DNA of 33,118 bases, from assembly GCA_030748485.1 (NCBI GenBank), contig JASMLW010000327.1, positions 1 to 33,118 on the forward strand. Direction: 5' to 3'. This stretch comes from Pirellulaceae bacterium. Its GTDB lineage: Bacteria; Planctomycetota; Planctomycetia; Pirellulales; Pirellulaceae. Positions 31,888 to 33,118 of the stretch are shown in pieces. The position numbers and the translations under genes are program-made. Under the pieces are notes generated by a model. It was not told where the DNA came from. It did not search any database and was given only the letters and a program-made list of their open reading frames with translations. Within the stretch, counting starts at the first letter, position 1; every line of letters starts with the position of its first letter.

Positions 31888-32369
31888 GCATCTATCTCGA
31901 TCCGCTTGACCACCTGGTCAAGGACCGCTTGCGTTTCGGCGGTTACGTGCGATACGTGGATGACTTTCTTCTGTTTTCGAACGACAAAGCAGAATTGGCC
32001 GAGGCCCGGCGGCGGATCGCCGCGTTCCTGGTGCGGCTGCGACTGCGACTGCGACTGCATCCGACCAAAAACACGGTGAGTCGTGTGGATCAGCGGGTCC
32101 GATTTCTGGGATACCGTGTGTTTCCCACGCACCGATTGCTGGTCAAGGACAACGTGCGTCGTTTTCGGCGACGGGTCCGAAAAATGCAGCGACAGTACGC
32201 CAACCGGGAGCTGGATCTGGCCGGAGTCCGGCAGCGGCTGATGAGCTGGTCCGGACATGCGAAACAGGCCGACACATACGTGCTGCGCAAACGACTGTTT
32301 GCTACAATTCATTTTCGGAGGGCGACAACCGAGAAGCCGTGTGTTGCGTGGCGGGTCGTTCAACAATAA
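31888..32369 (+). pseudogene. DGR-type reverse transcriptase, C-terminal half only
   Basis: The plus-strand frame encodes an RT from just before the catalytic motif to a natural-looking C-terminus: YLDPLDHLVKDRLR, then GGYVRYVDDFLLFSNDKAEL with the YVDD box at 31953-31964. HPTKNTVSRVDQRVRFLGYR and VFPTHRLLVKDNVRRFRRR follow, then LMSWSGHAKQADTYVLRKR. The FLGYRVFP and SW-GHA-ADT-LR motifs are characteristic of diversity-generating-retroelement RTs as I know them. Fingers and early palm motifs are absent, because the frame runs into antisense kinase sequence upstream of about 31888. The stop (32367-32369) lies inside the template repeat that follows. With half the polymerase missing, it should be inactive unless the break is an assembly artefact. 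Confidence 0.88.
32037..32054 (+). repeat. Hexanucleotide CTGCGA repeated three times in the RT fragment
   Basis: Three consecutive CTGCGA units (plus a partial fourth) encode LRLRLR before LHPTKN. The reading frame is kept. Relatives usually have a shorter RLRLHP segment here, so this looks like a small in-frame expansion. Confidence 0.6.
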
Positions 32370-32460
32370 CGCAACGAATCTGCGTTCGGCGAACCGCAAC
32401 AACAATCAACCCGACAACCGTAACAACAATAATGGTTTTCGTGCGGCGAGCACTTTGCGG
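32338..32460 (+). other. DGR template repeat (TR)
   Basis: Directly after the RT frame, and overlapping its last 32 bases, lies an adenine-rich block (32362-32433, roughly 40 percent A) in GC-rich surroundings. Read from 32338 it would encode RVLRGGSFNNNATNLRSAN, then RNNNQPDNRNNNNGFRAA. There are 13 Asn codons, eight AAC and five AAT. This is the standard look of a template repeat for a formylglycine-generating-enzyme/C-type-lectin target, whose variable repeats read RGGSW-x-RSANR-x-GFR. Adenines in AAY codons are the mutation targets in DGRs and can never mutate to stops. The block is template, not a gene: it has no start of its own, and the RT frame ends inside it. No matching variable repeat is present elsewhere in this window. 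Exact ends are uncertain. Confidence 0.88.
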
Positions 32461-32476
32461 CAGACGTATTCGTCTG
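32461..32476 (+). other. Stem-loop CAGACG-TATT-CGTCTG just after the template repeat
   Basis: A perfect 6-bp stem with a four-base loop begins within a few bases of the end of the adenine-rich template. DGRs often have a hairpin or cruciform next to the repeat, better known beside the variable repeat. Here it could also mark the end of the template RNA. Confidence 0.5.
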
Positions 32477-33106
32477 TGCTGCCCGAATCCACAGGCCCGT
32501 AGTTGATCTGCGTCCTGCGGAGTGTGCCGGAGTGCAAAGTCCAGGTCGTCGTCCTGTGTCGGGCTGGCATGAGCAGTCTGGCCAAATCAAGAACCGGCCC
32601 GGCAGGTCTGGTAGGCCCTGGGGGTTCGAACGCCCTGCCGCGCTATCTTGGCCGCTGGTGCGCGCCGTGAAAAGCCCCTCCCGCACCAGATCTCCGCGAC
32701 GATGTCGGCTGTGCTTCATGTGGCCTTCGACCGGGATCAAGTGGGCGAGGTTCAGCTCACGCGAATGTGGCCCACACGTTCCACACAGGCCGCTCTCGCC
32801 GATCACACGAAGAAAGTCGGTTTTGATCTCAAGCAAGTTCCAGCGACTGCTGATGTTTGGCAATTTGCCAAAAACATGGCCGGTTGTGGAATCCGTTTCT
32901 GATTTACGAATCAGCCGGCGGAAATCGGGGCACGCCGGTCAGCAACCTGAATGAAGGCGCGATTTCTTGCCGGGAACCACAACAGGTTCTGTGGGGCCGA
33001 AATGCCAATTCCCTCGGGAAAGGCCCGGTCTTGCCGCAGCAGCCTACTGAAAACCGGCTTATTGGATTGAATGCAACGACAATTGATCGCTTGTGGAGGG
33101 CCTGAC
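32477..33106. other. Stretch without a convincing gene to the right of the DGR remnant
   Basis: About 630 bases with several short open frames on both strands, none with recognisable motifs. A small stem-loop (CTGATT-TACG-AATCAG) lies at 32899-32914. The first part may still belong to the DGR non-coding RNA. The region before 33107 is the upstream region of a gene that starts at the window edge. Confidence 0.4.
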
Positions 33107-33118
33107 ATGTCACGGAAA
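33107..33118 (+). CDS. Probable start of a gene running off the right edge
   Basis: ATG at 33107 is preceded by GGAGGG six bases upstream, one of the best Shine-Dalgarno sequences in the window. Only four codons (MSRK) are visible. Some transposase first ORFs begin like this, but four residues cannot identify the gene. Confidence 0.4.

Noticed and set aside
31890..32405. N-terminal part of the minus-strand frame that continues from the kinase
   Set aside because: It is the exact antisense of the reverse transcriptase and template repeat and carries no kinase N-lobe motif, so it is not part of a real protein.
32257..32502. Plus-strand 81-codon frame across the template repeat read as a protein gene
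   Set aside because: It has no start context, and its Asn-rich part is the DGR template, which is copied into a target gene rather than translated here.
32612..32640. tRNA-like GGTTCGAA (T-loop look-alike)
   Set aside because: The flanking bases do not form a proper T-stem, and no acceptor, D or anticodon arms are found upstream.

Overview
The window looks like a chromosomal segment of a Planctomycetes bacterium, probably a Pirellulales or Gemmatales relative. The reasons are its GC-rich coding sequence and its gene families that are almost diagnostic of the phylum: DUF1501, the PSCyt1/DUF1549/DUF1553 cytochrome-type proteins, a WD40-cytochrome fusion, a PPC-domain protein, a DUF1552 remnant and several PQQ-like beta-propellers. 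The genus cannot be fixed from sequence alone.

Left third (1-15271, minus strand): two operons of exported proteins. The right-hand operon reads BIG2/DUF1549/DUF1553 protein (15271-12263), DUF1501 protein (12194-10848), PPC-domain protein (10795-7649). The left-hand operon reads PSCyt1-DUF1549-DUF1553 protein (7325-3873), DUF1501 protein (3839-2415), then a WD40-cytochrome protein that runs off the left edge. Two neighbouring genes, the BIG2/DUF1553 gene and the PPC gene, each carry a long Ala/Lys-rich low-complexity insert (about 180 and 370 residues) placed inside otherwise conserved domains.

Middle (15272-28138, plus strand): a divergent intergenic region with operator-like repeats, followed by a tightly packed redox cluster. 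It encodes two exported or anchored PQQ-like propellers, an anchored NHL propeller, a small Cys-rich membrane protein, a Tat-exported polyferredoxin, a NosR/NapH-like membrane polyferredoxin, and a third propeller with three membrane segments. These are followed by a cytosolic NuoE-NuoF fusion and a NuoG/GltD-like iron-sulfur flavoprotein. I infer an electron route linking cytosolic NAD(H), a membrane Fe-S protein and extracytoplasmic proteins. The flavoprotein lacks the usual NAD(P)H-binding domain of GltD-type enzymes.

Right part (28139-33118): a rearranged accessory region. It holds a MerE-like small membrane protein, a DUF1552 relic and an exported DUF6263-like protein, then a mostly gene-free stretch. 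Next come a Ser/Thr kinase without its N-lobe and, directly abutting it on the other strand, the 3' half of a reverse transcriptase of diversity-generating-retroelement (DGR) type with an intact YVDD motif. The RT is followed by a textbook adenine-rich DGR template repeat, which encodes an Asn-rich version of a formylglycine-generating-enzyme/C-type-lectin tail. No variable repeat or target gene lies in the window. The RT/kinase junction looks like a deletion that removed the 5' ends of two divergent genes, or an assembly chimera. The DGR remnant is the most interesting item here, followed by the redox cluster and the shared Ala-rich inserts.
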